A stretch of DNA of 64,000 bases. It comes from Sphingosinicella microcystinivorans. Its GTDB lineage: Bacteria; Pseudomonadota; Alphaproteobacteria; Sphingomonadales; Sphingomonadaceae. The notes under the pieces are model-generated. The model did no database searches. It was not told where the DNA came from and worked only from the letters and a program-made list of their open reading frames with translations. This document shows positions 1 through 8,610 of the stretch, in pieces. Position numbers and translations under genes: made by a program. How positions within the stretch are numbered: position 1 is the stretch's first letter; every line of letters starts with the position of its first letter. The DNA is taken from contig NZ_RBWX01000008.1 in assembly GCF_003634215.1 (NCBI RefSeq), positions 558,001 through 622,000 on the forward strand, in the 5' to 3' direction.

Positions 1-260
1 TCCAGGTCGGCTGGGCGCATCTCGACTGGGCGCTGAAGCGTCACGTCGAGGGTCAACTCACCGCCGCTGAAGCCTCCGCCGCGAAGCTCTGGCATACCGA
101 GCTGCAATGGGATGCCTGCGACCTCTCGCTCCAGCTGCACGGCGGCGCCGGCTACATGAACGAATATCCGATCGCCCGCCTGTGGCGCGACGCGCGCGTG
201 CAGCGCATCTACGGCGGCACGTCGGAGATCATGAAGGAAGTCGTCAGCCGCGCCATCTAG
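1..260 (+). CDS. Acyl-CoA dehydrogenase, C-terminal fragment
   Basis: The window opens inside this gene; 86 codons are readable (frame beginning at base 3) up to the TAG at 258-260. What remains is the C-terminal helical domain of the flavin-dependent acyl-CoA dehydrogenase family, recognisable by LHGGAGYMNEYPIARLWRD followed by IYGGTSEIMKEVV, the segment that contacts FAD and closes the fold. The family oxidises acyl-CoA thioesters to 2-enoyl-CoA. The chain length specificity cannot be read from this part. It converges on gshA, with only six bases between the two stop codons. Confidence 0.9.
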   Translation, partial: QVGWAHLDWALKRHVEGQLTAAEASAAKLWHTELQWDACDLSLQLHGGAGYMNEYPIARLWRDARVQRIYGGTSEIMKEVVSRAI

Positions 261-266
261 GCGCGG

Positions 267-1640
267 TTAGAAGCTCTCTTCGGCGTAGATTCGCGAAAGA
301 TCGCCCGCCCAGCGGCCGTGATAGGCTTCGAGCAGTCGCTCGGCGGGTGTCTTGCCGCTTTCGACAATCTCGAACAGCGGCGCGAGGAAGATCGCCTCGC
401 TGTCGCCAGAGCTGTTGAGCCGAGCGCGCCGCGTCAACCCAGCTTCGGCGATGGCGAGAACTTCCTTACCGAGCTGCTGGAAAGTGCGGCCGCGCGGTCC
501 CTTCGCCTGCAGCCCGAGCTTCGGCACCTCTTCGCGAATGCGGCGGTGGTCCGCGATCGTCCAGTGCTTGACCGCATCCCACGCCGCATCGAGCGCGATG
601 TCGTCGTAGAGCAGCCCCACCCAGAAGGCAGGCAGCGCGCAGATACGATTCCACGGGCCGCCGTCCGCACCGCGCATCTCGAGATAGGACTTGAGGCGCA
701 CTTCCGGGAAAGCGGTAGAGATATGATCGTTCCAGTCGCCGAGCGTCGCGCGCTCGCCGGGCAGCGCCGTGAGCTTGCCGTCCATGAAGGCGCGGAAATC
801 CTGTCCGGCGAGATCGACGTACTTGCCGCCGCGCACGGCGAAATACATCGGCACGTCGAGGATATAATCCGCCCAGCGTTCGAAGCCGAAACCATCCTCG
901 AACACGAACGGCAGCATACCGGTGCGCGCCGCATCGGTGTCGGTCCAGATGTGGCTGCGGTAACTAAGGAAGCCGTTCGGCTTGCCTTCGGTGAACGGCG
1001 AGTTCGCGAACAGCGCCGTCGCGAGTGGCTGCAGCGCTAGGCTGACGCGGAATTTCTTCACCATGTCGGCCTCGCTCGCATAGTCGAGGTTGGTCTGGAT
1101 GGTGCAGGTGCGCAGCATCATGTCGAGGCCGAGCGATCCAACGCGCGGCATGTGCCGCAGCATGATGTTGTAGCGTCCCTTGGGCATGATCGGCAGTTCG
1201 TCGCGGCGCTTGTCTGGCCACATACCGAGGCCGAGAAAGCCGAGCCCGAGTTCCTTGCCGACCTCTTGCACTTGCTTCAGATGCCGCCCTGTCTCGGCGC
1301 AGGTCTGGTGCAGGTTTTCAAGCGGTGCGCCCGAAAGCTCGAACTGTCCGGCGGGTTCGAGACTGACATTCCCATCGTCTCCGGCAAGGGCGATGACGTA
1401 CCCATTCTCCTCGACCGGTTCCCAGCCGAAGCGCGTCATCGCCATCAGAAGATCCCGGATGCCGCCTTGCTCGTCGTAGGACGGCGCGCGGTGATCGGTT
1501 GTGCGATACACGAATTTCTCGTGCTCGGTGCCGATTCGCCAACGCTCCGCGGGCTTGCTGCCGCGCTCGAAAACGCTCAGCAAATCGTCTTTTGACTCGA
1601 TAGGAAGGGCATCCCCTTCACCGGCCTTGCGCGTGCTCAT
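267..1640 (-). CDS. gshA: Glutamate-cysteine ligase, plant/alphaproteobacterial type
   Basis: ATP-dependent ligation of L-glutamate and L-cysteine to gamma-glutamylcysteine, the first step of glutathione synthesis in the cytoplasm. The 457-residue length and the opening (ERWRIGTEHEKFVYR near residue 35) fit the plant-type GCS2 class found in alphaproteobacteria, not the unrelated gammaproteobacterial GshA. Further family landmarks are SLEPAGQFELSGAPL around residue 95 and MLRTCTIQTNLDYASEADM near residue 180. The ATG at 1640 begins MSTRKAGEG; the next gene on the same strand (rsmE) ends 54 bases upstream, so co-transcription is possible. Confidence 0.93.
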   Translation of the reverse strand: MSTRKAGEGDALPIESKDDLLSVFERGSKPAERWRIGTEHEKFVYRTTDHRAPSYDEQGGIRDLLMAMTRFGWEPVEENGYVIALAGDDGNVSLEPAGQFELSGAPLENLHQTCAETGRHLKQVQEVGKELGLGFLGLGMWPDKRRDELPIMPKGRYNIMLRHMPRVGSLGLDMMLRTCTIQTNLDYASEADMVKKFRVSLALQPLATALFANSPFTEGKPNGFLSYRSHIWTDTDAARTGMLPFVFEDGFGFERWADYILDVPMYFAVRGGKYVDLAGQDFRAFMDGKLTALPGERATLGDWNDHISTAFPEVRLKSYLEMRGADGGPWNRICALPAFWVGLLYDDIALDAAWDAVKHWTIADHRRIREEVPKLGLQAKGPRGRTFQQLGKEVLAIAEAGLTRRARLNSSGDSEAIFLAPLFEIVESGKTPAERLLEAYHGRWAGDLSRIYAEESF

Positions 1641-1694
1641 GGCGAGCGCTTAGCCGTCCTCGCGGCCGCGCGCCAGAGAGGAAATGAGCGAGGC

Positions 1695-2444
1695 TCAATC
1701 CCCCCGCCAATCCCCCGCGAGCGACTGCCAGATCGCCACCGCCGCCGCCGCTGCCGTGTCAGCGCGCAGGATGCGCGGGCCAAGGGACACGCGGACGCAC
1801 TGTGGCAGCGCCCGGATGGTGGCACGCTCGGTGTCATCAAACCCGCCCTCCGGGCCAATGAGGATCGCTGCGGGTGCGGCAACGCCGGGCAGCACCTTCG
1901 CGACAGGCTCGCCGCCTTCCTCGTCGCAGAAGATCAACGCGCGCTCCTCTGGCCAGTCCGCAAGCAGCCCTGCGAGCGGGACGGGATCGCCAAGCTCCGG
2001 CAACGCCGTACGTTCGCACTGCTCGGCCGCCTCTATCATGTGCGCGCGAAGGCGGTCGCGCTTCAGATTGCCCACAACCGTGCGCCGCGTGACGGTGGGC
2101 ACCAATCGCGAGACGCCGAGCTCGCAGGCTTTCTCCGCGAGCCAGTCGATGCGGCCCGCTTTCAGCGGCGCGGCGCAGAGCCAGAGGTCGGGCACCACCT
2201 CGCGCGGCTTCAGCAGCGCCTCCGCACGCACCACCACTTCGCGCTTGCCGATGGCGACAATCACCGCCTGCCATTCGCCCGTGCAGTCGTCGAACAACCG
2301 GACACCATCACCCTCGCGCAAGCGCATCACGCGCGTCAGATAGTGCCCCGCCGCCGAGGCGAGAGGCAGCGTTGTCCCCGCACCCAGCGGTGTGTCCACG
2401 AATAGGCGGGGACCCGCCTTGCTTGACAATGATCGATCACCCAT
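1695..2444 (-). CDS. rsmE: 16S rRNA (uracil-1498-N3)-methyltransferase
   Basis: SAM-dependent SPOUT-class methyltransferase that methylates U1498 of 16S rRNA. At 249 residues it has family length. The N-terminal PUA-like part (HYLTRVMRLREGDGVRLFD) is followed by the trefoil-knot C-terminus with IGPEGGFDDTERA and VSLGPRILRADTAAAAA, the SAM-binding knot loops. The ATG at 2444 has no clear ribosome binding site; a TTG at 2429 is a possible alternative. It is transcribed divergently from ubiA, whose annotated start lies only 14 bases away. Confidence 0.93.
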   Translation of the reverse strand: MGDRSLSSKAGPRLFVDTPLGAGTTLPLASAAGHYLTRVMRLREGDGVRLFDDCTGEWQAVIVAIGKREVVVRAEALLKPREVVPDLWLCAAPLKAGRIDWLAEKACELGVSRLVPTVTRRTVVGNLKRDRLRAHMIEAAEQCERTALPELGDPVPLAGLLADWPEERALIFCDEEGGEPVAKVLPGVAAPAAILIGPEGGFDDTERATIRALPQCVRVSLGPRILRADTAAAAAVAIWQSLAGDWRGD

Positions 2445-2458
2445 GCTGACCCGCTAGC

Positions 2459-3394
2459 ATGGAGACCCCGCCCCTGACCACGCCGGAACCTGCCGACCGC
2501 GCGACGCCCGATGCTGTTGCCGGGAGCTGGGTCGAAATGTTGCCCCGATCGTGGAAGCCTTACGCCCGGCTGGCGCGGGCAGACCGGCCCATCGGCGCGT
2601 GGCTGCTGTTCTGGCCCTGCGCGTGGGGCACCGCGCTGGCCGGCGGCCTGCCGCAGGAGACCTATCTGGTTCTGCTGTTCCTGATCGGCTCTTTCGCGAT
2701 GCGCTCGGCGGGGTGCGTCTACAACGACATCGTTGACCGCGATCTCGATGCCAGCGTCGAGCGCACGCGTGATCGCCCGCTCGCCAGCGGCGCGGTATCG
2801 TTGAAAGCCGCCTGGGCCCTGCTCGGCGGCCTGTCGCTGCTCGGCCTCGTCGTGCTGCTGCAGCTCGGCGGGTTCGCACAGGTGGTCGCGCTGGGCTCTT
2901 TGCTGCTGGTCGCGGGTTACCCATTCATGAAGCGCATCACCTGGTGGCCGCAAGCTTGGCTCGGCCTCACATTCAACTGGGGCGCCCTCGTCGGCTTCGC
3001 CGTGATAGCCGGCGGCCTGCCGCCCGCTGCGCTCGTGCTTTATGCGGCCGGCGTTTTCTGGACGCTCGGCTACGACACGATTTACGCGCTGCAGGACATT
3101 GAGGACGATGCGCTGGCGGGCATCAAGTCTTCGGCCCGTCGGCTCGGCGGCAATGTACGCACGGGCGTGGCGATCTTTTATGCCATCACGATCCTCCTGC
3201 TCGCCACCGCGCTCCTCCTTGCCGCGCCGGAGCGGCCGCTCGCGCTTGCGGCGCTGCTGCCGGCAGCGCTGCACATGCTCTGGCAGGTCCGCGCATTGCG
3301 CGGCGCCGACACGCTCGGCGCACTGCGCCTGTTCCGCGCGAACACGACGACGGGTACTCTGGTCTTCGCCGCCTGCCTTGCTGCGGGACTTTGA
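2459..3394 (+). CDS. ubiA: 4-hydroxybenzoate polyprenyltransferase
   Basis: Integral membrane prenyltransferase that attaches the polyprenyl tail to 4-hydroxybenzoate in ubiquinone synthesis. Both Asp-rich Mg-diphosphate motifs are visible: NDIVDRDLDASVERTRDRP near residues 91-109 and ALQDIEDDALAGIKSSARR near 210. Hydrophobic helices fill the rest of the 311 residues. The N-terminal 25 residues are polar and Pro-rich. A second ATG at 2537 (MLPRSWKPYARL) is preceded by GGGAG and may be the true start; I kept the longer form because divergent rsmE leaves little room either way. Confidence 0.92.
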   Translation: METPPLTTPEPADRATPDAVAGSWVEMLPRSWKPYARLARADRPIGAWLLFWPCAWGTALAGGLPQETYLVLLFLIGSFAMRSAGCVYNDIVDRDLDASVERTRDRPLASGAVSLKAAWALLGGLSLLGLVVLLQLGGFAQVVALGSLLLVAGYPFMKRITWWPQAWLGLTFNWGALVGFAVIAGGLPPAALVLYAAGVFWTLGYDTIYALQDIEDDALAGIKSSARRLGGNVRTGVAIFYAITILLLATALLLAAPERPLALAALLPAALHMLWQVRALRGADTLGALRLFRANTTTGTLVFAACLAAGL

Positions 3395-3427
3395 CGGACA
3401 CGCACCAAGCGCTTATGCGCGGCAGCC

Positions 3428-4774
3428 ATGCTTGATCCGAACGCCGCGCTCGACCGCCTCGACCACGCCATCGCCCGCGCCAAGGCGCTGGGCGCAGATG
3501 CCGCCGATGCGATCTACTTCGGGGACATGTCGTCGAGCGTGCACGTCCGGCTCGGCGAACTTGAAGACATCGGCCGTTCGGAGGCCGAGGAAATCGGCAT
3601 CCGCGTCTTCATCGGCCAGCGGAGCGCCAACGTCTCCTCGTCGGACCTCTCCGCCGCCGCGCTTGCGGCCGCTGCCGAGCGTGCGGTCGCGATGGCGCGC
3701 GAGGCACCAGAGGATCGCTACGCCGGGCTCGCCCCCGCCGAGCGGCTGACGAAGGGGCCCTGGCCCGCGCTCGATATCGATGACGGCGCCGATATCCCGG
3801 TCGAAGCGCTGCGGGCCCGCGCGCTTGCCGCCGAGGACGCGGCGCGCGCGGTGGAGGGCGTCAGCAATTCGCAGGGCGCCTCCGCCAGCACCGGCCGCGC
3901 CGTCTATGCACTCGCCACCTCGCACGGCTTCGCGGGCGCTTATTCGGGCAGTTCCTACGGCGTCTCCGCCTCGATCATCGCCGGGTCGGGCGACGCGATG
4001 CAGCGTGACTTCGCCTATCACAGCGCGCGGCATGACGCCGACCTGGAGACACCCGAGGCCGTTGGCCGACTTGCGGGCGAGCGTGCCGTTTCGCGACTAT
4101 CGCCCGCCAAACTTGCGACCGGCGCTATGCCGGTGGTGTTCGACCCGCGCGTCGCGGGATCGTTGCTCGGCCATTTCGCGGGCGCGATCAGTGGATCGGC
4201 GATCACGCGCGGTACCAGCTTCCTCAAGGATTCGCTGGGGCAGGAGATCTTCCCGCGCGGTCTTTCGATCGTTGACGATCCGCTGCGTGTTCGCGGCCTC
4301 CGTTCCCGGCCGTTCGACGGCGAGGGGCTGCCGACGGCGCGCACGCTGCTCGTCGACGGGGGCCATCTCACCGGCTGGCTGCTCGACAGCGCCTCTGCGC
4401 GGCAGCTGGGCAGCAGCCCATCCGGCCATGCCTCGCGCGGCGTTTCGGGTCCGCCGGGCGTCTCCACATCGAACCTCTACATGGAGGCCGGCACGCAGAG
4501 CCGCAGCGCGCTTATCGCGGACATCCGCCGGGGCTTGCTTGTCACCGAGCTCATCGGCCAGGGCGTCAACGTCGTCACCGGTGATTACAGCCGGGGCGCG
4601 GCAGGCTTCTTGATCGAGGACGGCGAGATCACGAGTGCGGTCGCCGAGATCACCGTTGCCGGAAATCTGAAGTCCATGTTCCTGAACCTGACCCCCGCCG
4701 ACGACCTGGTGTTCCGCTATGCCGTGAACGCGCCGACGCTGCGCATCGAGGGCATGACCGTGGCGGGCGCCTGA
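3428..4774 (+). CDS. pmbA: TldE/PmbA-family metalloprotease subunit
   Basis: Member of the TldD/TldE (PmbA) family, which in E. coli forms a heterodimeric metalloprotease that matures microcin B17 and degrades the CcdA antitoxin. At 448 residues it has PmbA length. It lacks the HExxxH zinc motif carried by TldD, so it is the non-catalytic partner type. Landmarks are GIRVFIGQRSANVSSSDLS near residue 58 and the C-terminal ATRGVSGPPGVSTSNLYMEAG-like region (read here as SRGVSGPPGVSTSNLYME). No tldD is present in the window. ATG at 3428, 33 bases after ubiA, same strand. Confidence 0.9.
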   Translation: MLDPNAALDRLDHAIARAKALGADAADAIYFGDMSSSVHVRLGELEDIGRSEAEEIGIRVFIGQRSANVSSSDLSAAALAAAAERAVAMAREAPEDRYAGLAPAERLTKGPWPALDIDDGADIPVEALRARALAAEDAARAVEGVSNSQGASASTGRAVYALATSHGFAGAYSGSSYGVSASIIAGSGDAMQRDFAYHSARHDADLETPEAVGRLAGERAVSRLSPAKLATGAMPVVFDPRVAGSLLGHFAGAISGSAITRGTSFLKDSLGQEIFPRGLSIVDDPLRVRGLRSRPFDGEGLPTARTLLVDGGHLTGWLLDSASARQLGSSPSGHASRGVSGPPGVSTSNLYMEAGTQSRSALIADIRRGLLVTELIGQGVNVVTGDYSRGAAGFLIEDGEITSAVAEITVAGNLKSMFLNLTPADDLVFRYAVNAPTLRIEGMTVAGA

Positions 4775-4892
4775 ACCCTCACAAGTAGAGGAAGTGGAGG
4801 CCAAGTAAGGTTTTTCGGTTCGGGCCTGCGCCCGGATTTCAAAGAACCCGCAAGGCTTGCACGCGCTTTCCTATTTCGGAAGCCCCAATGCT

Positions 4893-5321
4893 TCAGGATA
4901 TCTTCGGAACGCCGAGGCGCGGAATCGCGCGGGCGGGGCAATCGTCCATCACCACCTTGAGACCCGCGGCCTCCGCCTTCGCGGCGGCATCTTCGTTGAT
5001 GACGCCGAGCTGCATCCACACCGCCTTCGCGCCGATGGCGATCGCTTCGTCGACGATCGGTCCAACCGCTTCTGAGCGGCGAAAAATCTCGACCATATCG
5101 ACAGGCCTGGGCACTTCGGGAAGCGAACCGTAGACGGTTTCGCCATGAAGCGTGGAGCCGGCAAGCGTCGGGTTCACGGGTATGACGCGGTAACCGCGGC
5201 CCTGCAGATAGGCCATCACACCGTGGCTGGCGCGATCCGAGCGATCGGACGCGCCGACCATCGCAATGGTGCGGGTGGTCGTCAGCAGGTCGCGAATATC
5301 GTCAGCGGACGTCAGTGGCAT
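4893..5321 (-). CDS. CoA-binding domain protein (YccU-like)
   Basis: Single-domain CoA_binding protein of 142 residues with a Rossmann fold like that of succinyl-CoA synthetase alpha. [19 protein letters not shown] (residues 18-36) is the nucleotide-binding turn, followed by [12 protein letters not shown] and [19 protein letters not shown]. The family has no settled function. Its start overlaps the 3' end of mrp by 20 bases, so the two are probably translated from one message. It converges on pmbA across a 118-base gap, where the only structure seen is a short GC-rich hairpin at 4821-4834 without a clear U-tract. Confidence 0.85.
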   Translation of the reverse strand: MPLTSADDIRDLLTTTRTIAMVGASDRSDRASHGVMAYLQGRGYRVIPVNPTLAGSTLHGETVYGSLPEVPRPVDMVEIFRRSEAVGPIVDEAIAIGAKAVWMQLGVINEDAAAKAEAAGLKVVMDDCPARAIPRLGVPKIS

Positions 5322-6360
5322 GTCTGGTCTCCTTCAAGGCTGCCATGACCTGAACGGCGATGCGGCGGAAGGCGTTCCCTGCCGGGTCGTCGCGAAGCGC
5401 AACGGGCGTTCCGGCATCGCTCGCCTCGCGGATAGCCATCTCGAGGGGAATAACGCCGAGGAAGGGCAAACCCATCGCCTTCGCGGCCTGTTCAGCGCCG
5501 CCGTGGCCGAAGATATGGCTTTCGTGCCCGCAGTTCGGGCAGTGGAAGGTCGACATGTTCTCGATCATGCCGAGGACCGGCACGCCGACCTTGCCGAACA
5601 TCGCGACCGCCTTCTTCGCGTCGATGAGCGCGAGATCCTGCGGCGTCGAGACGATCACCGCACCCGCGAGCGGCACCTTCTGCGCCATCGTGAGCTGGAT
5701 GTCGCCCGTGCCCGGCGGCAGATCGACGACGAGCACGTCGAGCGGACCCCACTGCGTCTGCGTCAGCATCTGCATCAGCGCGCTCGATGCCATCGGCCCG
5801 CGCCAGACGACGGCGCGATCGGGATCGGTCATCGCGCCCATCGAGACGGCCTTCAACCCGTGCACTTCCGCGGGCTGGATCAGCTTCTCGCGCAGCGTCA
5901 GCCGCTCCTGCCGCCCCATCAGCATCGGTACCGACGGGCCATAGATGTCGGCATCGAGCAGCCCGACCTTGAGGCCTTGGGACGCGAGCGAGACGGCGAG
6001 GTTCGCCGCTACGGTCGACTTGCCGACACCACCCTTGCCGGAGCCGACGGCGACGATGTGGCGGATTTCGGGAAGCGGCGCGGGCGCGGTGGGGTGCGGC
6101 CCCTGCGGCGCATCGCCGCGTTCGGCCGTGGTGATGATCCGCGCGCCCTCGACACCCGGCACGGACCGCAGCGCGGCGTCGACGCGCGCCTCCATCGTCT
6201 TCGCGTCGTGCGGTGAAAGCCCGTCCACGGCGAGCACCAGCCCCGCTTGAGCGCTTCGCAGCACGATGCCCGAAACGCGCCCGGCGCTGACGATATCCTT
6301 GCCCGATACCGGATCGGCCAGCCGCTCAAGCGCAGTACGCAACAGGTCTTCGCCCGCCAT
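5302..6360 (-). CDS. mrp: Mrp/NBP35-type Fe-S cluster carrier ATPase
   Basis: P-loop ATPase that carries 4Fe-4S clusters to apoproteins. The N-terminal MIP18/DUF59 domain (about residues 1-90) is followed by the deviant Walker [21 protein letters not shown], and then [19 protein letters not shown] and the cluster-ligating pair in [15 protein letters not shown] place the start at the ATG at 6360 ([11 protein letters not shown]), which has AAGGAG seven bases upstream; the open frame extends further upstream through low-complexity Pro-rich sequence antisense to hflK and is not coding there. That gives 352 residues. Divergent from hflK. Confidence 0.93.
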   Translation of the reverse strand: MAGEDLLRTALERLADPVSGKDIVSAGRVSGIVLRSAQAGLVLAVDGLSPHDAKTMEARVDAALRSVPGVEGARIITTAERGDAPQGPHPTAPAPLPEIRHIVAVGSGKGGVGKSTVAANLAVSLASQGLKVGLLDADIYGPSVPMLMGRQERLTLREKLIQPAEVHGLKAVSMGAMTDPDRAVVWRGPMASSALMQMLTQTQWGPLDVLVVDLPPGTGDIQLTMAQKVPLAGAVIVSTPQDLALIDAKKAVAMFGKVGVPVLGMIENMSTFHCPNCGHESHIFGHGGAEQAAKAMGLPFLGVIPLEMAIREASDAGTPVALRDDPAGNAFRRIAVQVMAALKETRHATDVR

Positions 6361-6448
6361 TTTCACTCCTTGCCGGTCAGCATGTCTCGCAAATGCGCGG
6401 AGGCGTCCGTATATAGGCTGCTCATAGGAAGCAATCGACGGGTAGCGA

Positions 6449-7501
6449 ATGCCTTGGGAGAACAACAGTAACAATTCCGGGCCTTGGGGCAGCGGCAACG
6501 GCAACGGGCCGCGCAACCCCTGGGGTGGCGGCTCGGGCGGCGGCTCCGGCGGTGGCGGCAATCGCGGCGCCGGCGGCGGCGGACCCGATTTCGACGAGTT
6601 CATTCGCCGCAGCCAGGAACGGCTGCGTTCCGGCTTGCCCGGCGGCCCCAAAGGCGGTTCGATGCCGTGGGGCTATGTGATCCTCGGCATCGTGCTCGTT
6701 TGGGTCGCGTTCACATCGTTCTACCGCGTGGTGCCCGAAGAACGCGGCGTCGTGCAGCGCTTCGGCGCTTATTCCCGCACGACGGGACCGGGCATGCACT
6801 TCAAGCTGCCCGCACCTTTCGAGACGGTGACAAAGCCCGCGGTCGAAACCGTCGCAACGATCGACATCGGCACGGTCGATGCCTCCAGCGAGAATCTGAT
6901 GCTGACGGGCGACCAGAACATCATCGACATCGCCTATGCAGTGCGATGGAAAATCAAGGATCCGGTGCAGTTCCTGTTCCAGCTCGCCGAGCCTGAAACG
7001 ACGATCCGCGAAGTCGCCGAATCAGCGATGCGCGCAGAAGTGGCACGCGTTCCGCTCGATGCCGCGATCGGCCCGCAACGCGCGCAGATCGCCGAGCAGG
7101 TACGCGTGCGCACGCAGGAAATGCTCGACAGCTACAAAGCCGGTATCCAAATCGTCGGCGTCGACATCAAGCAGGCCGACCCGCCCGCCGCCGTCGATTC
7201 GGCGTTCAAGGATGTGTCCGCGGCGCAGCAGAACGCAGAGCAATATCTGAACGAAGCCCGCCGCTATTCGCAGCAGCTCCTCGCGCTGGCGCAGGGACAG
7301 GCCGCAGCCTTCGACGCGGTGTACGAACAATATCGACTGGCGCCGGAAGTGACCCGCAAGCGCATGTATCTGGAGACGATGGAAGAGGTGCTGGGCAAGG
7401 TGGACAAGACGATCATCGAGGCTGACGGCGTCGTCCCCTATCTGCCGCTGCCGGAAGTGCGAAAACGCGCTGCCGCAAATGCGGCGGGAGACGCGCAATG
7501 A
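6449..7501 (+). CDS. hflK: FtsH protease modulator HflK
   Basis: Inner-membrane SPFH/band-7 protein that with HflC forms a large cage around the AAA protease FtsH. The 350 residues start with a Gly/Asn/Pro-rich cytoplasmic tail (MPWENNSNNSGPWG), then a single transmembrane helix around residues 74-93 (WGYVILGIVLVWVAFTS), then the periplasmic band-7 domain (VVPEERGVVQRFGAYSR) and a long Ala/Gln-rich coiled coil. hflC starts at an ATG overlapping this stop codon (ATGA), so translation is coupled. Confidence 0.96.
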   Translation: MPWENNSNNSGPWGSGNGNGPRNPWGGGSGGGSGGGGNRGAGGGGPDFDEFIRRSQERLRSGLPGGPKGGSMPWGYVILGIVLVWVAFTSFYRVVPEERGVVQRFGAYSRTTGPGMHFKLPAPFETVTKPAVETVATIDIGTVDASSENLMLTGDQNIIDIAYAVRWKIKDPVQFLFQLAEPETTIREVAESAMRAEVARVPLDAAIGPQRAQIAEQVRVRTQEMLDSYKAGIQIVGVDIKQADPPAAVDSAFKDVSAAQQNAEQYLNEARRYSQQLLALAQGQAAAFDAVYEQYRLAPEVTRKRMYLETMEEVLGKVDKTIIEADGVVPYLPLPEVRKRAAANAAGDAQ

Positions 7502-8340
7502 GCCTGCTGCGTAACCCGGTCGCGCTCGTCGGCCTCGCCTTTCTCGCGCTGATCCTGATCACGACGTCGCTGTTCACCGTTTCGGAATCGCAACAGGCGA
7601 TCATCGTGCGGCTCGGAAAGCCCGACAGGATCGTCAACCGCTACAACGCGAACGATCCCTTCGGCGCCACGGGCGCCGGGCTGACGCTCAAGGCGCCGTT
7701 CATCGAAAACGTCGTGTGGGTCGACAAGCGCATCCGCGATCTCGACATGCCCCAGCAGGTGGTGCTTTCCACCGATCAGCTTCGACTTGTCGTGGACGCC
7801 TTCGCGCGCTTCCGCATCGTCGATCCGCTGCGCATGTATCAGACGGTGCGTTCGGAGGAGCGGGTTGCCGACGAACTGTCGCGCATTCTCGGCTCCCGCC
7901 TGCGCAACGAGCTGGGCCGCCAGACCTTTGCAACGCTGCTGAGCCCCGAGCGCGGCCAGCTGATGGATACGATTCAGGAAGCCGTGAACCGTGAAGCCAG
8001 CCGCTACGGCGCCGAGATCGTCGATGTGCGCATCAAGCGTGCCGATCTTCCGCCGGGCGACCCCCTGCAGTCCGCATTTCTGCGGATGCAGACCGCGCGC
8101 CAGCAGGAAGCCGAATCGATCCGCGCGCAGGGACGGAAGCAGGCGCAGATCATTCGCGCCGAAGCCGACGCCGAGGCATCGCGCGTTTATGCGCAGTCTT
8201 TTGGCAAGGATAAGGACTTCTACGCCTTCTACCGCGCGATGCAGGCGTACCGGACCACGTTCAACGACGGCAATGCCAGCGTGATTCTCTCGCCCGACAA
8301 TGAATTCCTGCGCGAGTTCCAAGGGGTCCGCGGCCGCTGA
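7498..8340 (+). CDS. hflC: FtsH protease modulator HflC
   Basis: Partner of HflK in the FtsH-HflKC membrane complex. The 280 residues show an N-terminal transmembrane helix (about residues 9-27, LVGLAFLALILITTSLFTV), a band-7 domain beginning at SESQQAIIVRLGKP, and a helical C-terminus with QQEAESIRAQGRKQAQIIRA. ATGA overlap with hflK; DUF2065 follows six bases after the stop, the usual arrangement in proteobacteria. Confidence 0.96.
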   Translation: MSLLRNPVALVGLAFLALILITTSLFTVSESQQAIIVRLGKPDRIVNRYNANDPFGATGAGLTLKAPFIENVVWVDKRIRDLDMPQQVVLSTDQLRLVVDAFARFRIVDPLRMYQTVRSEERVADELSRILGSRLRNELGRQTFATLLSPERGQLMDTIQEAVNREASRYGAEIVDVRIKRADLPPGDPLQSAFLRMQTARQQEAESIRAQGRKQAQIIRAEADAEASRVYAQSFGKDKDFYAFYRAMQAYRTTFNDGNASVILSPDNEFLREFQGVRGR

Positions 8341-8345
8341 TCCGT

Positions 8346-8540
8346 ATGGGTAACGATCTCCTTGCAGCGATCGGCCTCGCACTCGTTCTGGAAGGCGCGG
8401 CCCACGCGCTGTTCCCCGACGCGATGCGTAGGGCGGCAGCGATGTTGTTTGCACGGGGAGAGAGCACGGTTCGCATCGCCGGGCTCGGCGCGGTGTTCGC
8501 GGGTGTCGCGATCGTCGCGGCGGTGCGGTTGCAGGGATGA
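8346..8540 (+). CDS. DUF2065 small membrane protein
   Basis: A 64-residue protein made of two hydrophobic helices (LLAAIGLALVLEGAAHALF and IAGLGAVFAGVAIVAAVRL) separated by a basic loop. It matches the DUF2065 family, typically encoded directly after hflC; the function is unknown, but conserved position suggests a role with the HflKC/FtsH complex or with the envelope protease next to it. It starts five bases after hflC. Confidence 0.8.
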   Translation: MGNDLLAAIGLALVLEGAAHALFPDAMRRAAAMLFARGESTVRIAGLGAVFAGVAIVAAVRLQG

Positions 8541-8561
8541 AGACATAAGGGGCAGATTGTA

Positions 8562-8592
8562 TTGACGCCGGGCGGTGCTTACATGGCGTCAA
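8562..8592. promoter_or_regulatory. Perfect 8-bp dyad upstream of degP
   Basis: TTGACGCC (8562-8569) is repeated in inverted orientation as GGCGTCAA (8585-8592), separated by 15 bases, immediately before the degP ribosome binding site (GAGGA at 8596-8600). It could be a dimeric operator for an envelope-stress regulator, or a 5' leader hairpin next to the ribosome site. The sequence alone does not choose between these. Confidence 0.45.
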
Positions 8593-8610
8593 CTTGAGGA
8601 GACGAGATAC

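Noticed and set aside
4817-4846. GC hairpin between pmbA and the CoA-binding gene considered as terminator
   Set aside because: Five-base stem and no U-tract on either strand; not reported as a terminator.
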